A stretch of 64,000 nt of DNA, from positions 2,114,501-2,178,500 of the forward strand of contig JBAMJR010000024.1 in NCBI GenBank assembly GCA_038501785.1. Direction: 5' to 3'. The DNA is from Myoxocephalus aenaeus. Taxonomy: Eukaryota; Chordata; Actinopteri; Perciformes; Cottidae. The notes below the pieces were generated by a model. It was not told the origin of the DNA and ran no database searches. It was given only the letters and a program-made list of their open reading frames with translations. The position numbers were made by a program, and so were the translations under genes. Each line of letters opens with the position of its first letter. The first letter of the stretch is position 1. Below are positions 60,112 to 64,000 of the stretch, one piece after another.

Positions 60112-62731
60112 GTAAGGCGTGAACGTTAACCCTCTCCTCTTCATCTGCCGCGTTGTAGTGTTGCGTTGTCGCACAACAACAACGGCATAAAGACCGGCAC
60201 GCGGGTCGCTTGTTGTGCTGGCAGACAGGACAGGCAGTGTCCACGGTGGTGAGGTTGGATGAATAATTTAGCTGTGTTGGCCCCGCTGTAAGGAGCGGAG
60301 GTGCATCTGGAGGGCCTTCTCTCTCCCTCAGCCCGGCACTCACCATCCCATAGTCCATCAATAGACCATTAATATTGCAGCAACAGCCTGACACGGCGCA
60401 GCTCTTCGTGCTCAAGCCCACCACAACGTGGTCGAAGGCGGAGCGGAGAGGAGGGGAAAGGTAGACGGGGAAGGGAAGGAGGAGGAAGGAGGAAGGAGGG
60501 AAGAGGGTTAAAAAGAAAAACAGTAGTAAGTCAGTCCTCGCCTCAAGGGCTAAGTGGGATTATGTAATTCGTCCTCTGCTCTGCCCCCGAACGCACATGC
60601 ACATGCACATGCAACGGCACACAAGACACGCGGCACATCATTACCAGTGAGAGCCGGTCTCCTGTTGTATCTGTGTTATCTGTGCTTATCTCTGTGTGAA
60701 GACGATGATACGAACATTATTCTGCTCATGCTCCGTGACCAAAACACACAACTCTCACCCAATCGGCATTCAAATCAGCGTGTTCCCCCTCGATACCAAA
60801 ATAGTTGGATTAATTCTTCTCATCTGACGCTGACATATGGCTCACTGGATGTGGGTATTTGTAGTTGCAGCAGCGTCCTCTCCTAGGTAATTCTGAAAAC
60901 CATCTGTCTGGGGTGCGTTACATTATTCACTAGTTGTGCGCTGGGCTGGCCGTGTGTGTGCGTGTGCGTGTGTGTGTGTGTGTCTCGGCCTGCTCTTGTC
61001 CCCCTCTCTGCTGAGGCATCTATGTGGAATGGTGAATTCACTTTCTGTTATGAATCACACAATCCCGGCCGCGTTTTTGCAGCTCTGGTGTTTGGTGATA
61101 CGGACACGGTGAGGAAAATGTCCTGCACAAGTGCAGCTGCACAAAACAGACAAAACTATTTGGATGTAGAACACCTCCACCTCTGCTCGTACGACTTCAT
61201 CCTCCCGACCAACTATGTCATGTTCTTTTCTGCTCCAGCTCCTCCTCGCCCCACGCTGTTCCTCCGGTCCAAGTTTCCGTCCCACGCGTTGTCTCCCTCG
61301 CTCTTATCTGTCCTGCTTTACCTTTATCCTAATGGATTTTACCACCTGAGGTCTTACTTTCCAAAACTTAATGACACGCCCCTCTTCCTTGGCGGATGTC
61401 ACACAGCTGCGCCAGAGCATTAATCTTCAACACAATAGCTCCCCCTGCTGACATGTAAAGGTAACACCTCCAAGATGTTCAGGTTCACTGGGTCTTTTGT
61501 GGCTCGTTTCACTGCCTACTAGTGTGAGTGTTATTTAGGTTTGCCTGTCATCGGAGGGTTAACTTTGGAACTCACTTTATGGAGAAAGAGGAACAGATTT
61601 GCCCAGGTATACGCAGAGAGTTTGTGTTTAATTAAGGCTGATTGTACATATATTGTTATTGTAATATTGGGGGTTTTAGTCGTCCGTCGAGATCTGCACT
61701 TAAAAAAACTATTTTATTTTTGACCCCTTATTTTTGACTTGATCAAATCTATTGAGATAAAAACCTCTTTAGGGATGGAAATCTGGCCAAGAAGGCAAAG
61801 TTCCACCTTGAGTGCACGTCATTTCATACCTCCAATAAAACCACAAAAGAGGTGAAATAGACTCAGATAAATACATACGGACACACTTCTGATAACTTTG
61901 GTTTAAAACTGGCTAGCGAGATCAGGGACTCCAGGACCAAGTTCCATATGAAACAAAAAAAAGTCAGAGTCAGTCGGCACAGCCGAGACAGTTATTGGAC
62001 CTAAGATTATAGGTAATATTCCGTAGAAGTACAAATGTATCACCTTGTGTTTATAGGTAAACTGCCTACAATGGCAATAAGATGTATCAATGGTCCATCA
62101 TGCACATGTGTGCAGTGATGAGTCCTATAGCCGGAGTTTAAAAAAACATCTCAAAGCAGCACGATAAACAGACACACACAAAATAATTAACGGCATCTTT
62201 AAAACCAAACGACCCGTAGACCAAGATTTATGGATGTGCCGTTGTTAAGCTTGAATTTAAAGTTGAATTCGACGTTCGCTGAGCGGATAATGACAACGGC
62301 CCGCTGAGGCATGTGCACTGTGGCGTTTTGTGTATTTTGTAATTCATGCATTGTTTCATCTGCATCAACGTCGTTAGAAGTCTGTTTAATTGCTTTGGCT
62401 GCATTCATTTGATCTTGTTGGAGGTTGTGGAAAAGCAGCACCTTGATTAATTCTCCACGATGAACCGAACATTGCTGGTTTCTGTTACTGAATCTATTGA
62501 TTTTCACTGCTGTCTTTGTAAATTAGACGCTAAGATTTCCCGCTAATCAATAAAATGTGTTGTTCCACTCTACCTGAGAGCTGTTGGAATCGCACTTGAG
62601 TAAATCAAGGTCGCGGGCAAACTTATCTGTGATATTCTAAAGCCCGTCTATCAAGAATTCTAACAAGCATTCCTCTCCTGATCATCCTGAAACAAAGTAA
62701 TTGTAATGTCCTTCTTGCGTCCTTCCTGCAG
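60112..62731. other. Third visible intron (2.6 kb)
   Basis: Begins gtaagg and ends cttcctgcag. A purine-rich tract with GGA triplets lies at about 60432-60505, and a short TG run at 60956-60982. A CTCF-like ctccccctgctgac lies near 61438. A balanced-composition minus-strand open frame spans 62199-62507. No other exon is evident, and the remaining sequence looks unique. Confidence 0.6.
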
Positions 62732-62858
62732 CCCTTCATGTCTCCACGGTACCCAGGAGGCCCAAGGCCCGCCCTCCGTATGCCAAATCAGCCTCCTGGG
62801 AGCATCCCCGGGTCACAGCCTCTCCTACCAAACAGCCTGGACCCCACCAGACCTCAAG
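62732..62858 (+). CDS. ssbp4: ssbp exon: PFMSPRYPGGPRP segment
   Basis: This 127-base exon starts in phase 0 and ends one base into a Gly codon. It encodes PFMSPRYPGGPRPALRMPNQ, then PPGSIPGSQPLLPNSLDPTRPQ. The acceptor is cttgcgtccttcctgcag and the donor gtattg, a weaker match to the donor consensus than gtaagg. This is one of the most conserved parts of the SSBP linker. LRMP followed by QPP matches SSBP4, while SSBP3 has IRMGNQPPG and SSBP2 LRIPNQ. DPTRPQ replaces the DPTRQQ I recall from mammalian SSBP2/3. A second open frame with an internal ATG reads across part of the exon and is discarded. Confidence 0.94.
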
Positions 62859-63009
62859 GTATTGACCAACGCGTGGTGTTATTTCAGAGCGGCCGCGCTC
62901 TGCAGAGTAATCTCATATTGGCTTCTGAATGAGAAGCTCATTTATGGAATTGTTATTGATCCAAACAGCGCTGCCGTTCTAACAAGCTGCACTCTGTGTT
63001 TCCCCACAG
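62859..63009. other. Short 151-base intron
   Basis: Begins gtattg and ends gtgtttccccacag. It splits a Gly codon after its first base. Nothing else is visible in it. Confidence 0.9.
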
Positions 63010-63077
63010 GACATCCAAACATGGGCGGTCCAATGAGGATGAATCCCCCAAGAGGCATGGGCGGCATGGGCCCACAG
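63010..63077 (+). CDS. ssbp4: ssbp exon: GHPNMGGPM segment, one Gln shorter
   Basis: This 68-base exon completes the split Gly codon and then encodes HPNMGGPMRMNPPRGM followed by GGMGPQ, ending in phase 0. The acceptor is gtgtttccccacag, the donor gtagct, and the intron before it is only 151 bases. SSBP2, SSBP3 and SSBP4 as I recall them all read GG(P/S)MQR(M/V)(T/N)PPRGM. Here the Gln is absent (PMRMN), an in-frame loss of one CAG-type codon rather than a frameshift. The GMGPQ ending, without an extra GP, resembles SSBP2/4 more than SSBP3 (MGPGPQ). The next expected exon (NYG-GMRPPPN) is not in the remaining 923 bases. Confidence 0.93.

Positions 63078-64000
<923 letters not shown>

Noticed and set aside
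59828..60424. 198-codon minus-strand frame over the GPPG exon
   Set aside because: It is the antisense shadow of a real exon and its intron flanks.
60956..61423. 155-codon plus-strand frame in the third intron
   Set aside because: It begins in a TG run; the remaining sequence has no family resemblance and no splice sites linking it to ssbp exons.

Overview
The window is vertebrate nuclear DNA, almost certainly from a teleost fish, probably a percomorph. Three things suggest this: dozens of long (CA)n/(TG)n, (GA)n/(CT)n and (TA)n microsatellites; copies of short non-autonomous DNA-transposon families that I recognise as common in spiny-rayed fish; and a split gene whose exons carry canonical GT/AG borders. 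I see no bacterial, viral or plasmid backbone and no complete gene.

The only gene I can support is the middle of one plus-strand gene of the single-stranded-DNA-binding protein family (SSBP2/3/4, also called SSDP), best matched to ssbp4. Five internal exons are present: 5156-5240, 46908-46997, 60028-60111, 62732-62858 and 63010-63077. Their reading phases chain perfectly (2-0, 0-0, 0-0, 0-1, 1-0), giving 151 whole or junction-spanning codons. The encoded segment runs from the end of the N-terminal LUFS (LisH-containing) domain, which binds LDB/CLIM cofactors, into the proline/glycine/methionine-rich linker. The first exons lie before position 1 and the C-terminal exons beyond 64000.

Layout: 1-5155 is upstream intron; 5241-46907 is one 41.7 kb intron; 46998-60027 is 13.0 kb of intron; 60112-62731 is 2.6 kb; 62859-63009 is a 151-base intron; 63078-64000 begins the next intron. 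About 99 percent of the window is therefore intron. It is filled by microsatellites, mobile-element remnants and unique sequence. Two hAT-type elements have perfect 8-base target duplications, at 21548-22005 and 53658-54940. The first contains a tRNA-like segment on the minus strand. The second sits inside an older repeat and holds a GC-rich tandem array. At least seven further MITE or interspersed-repeat copies are recognisable. The large intron also contains four RFX X-box-like palindromes, a TAATTA cluster and several CTCF-like motifs, which would fit a regulatory intron, but that is inference.

I found no convincing new biological system. The most useful second looks are the 22-bp-stem hairpin at 4836-4883, the hAT element carrying a tRNA-like segment, the nested insertion at 53530-55052, a minus-strand exon-like ORF at 57582-57725, and a lost glutamine codon in the last ssbp exon. 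Repeat-family names rest on memory of teleost repeats, not on a search.
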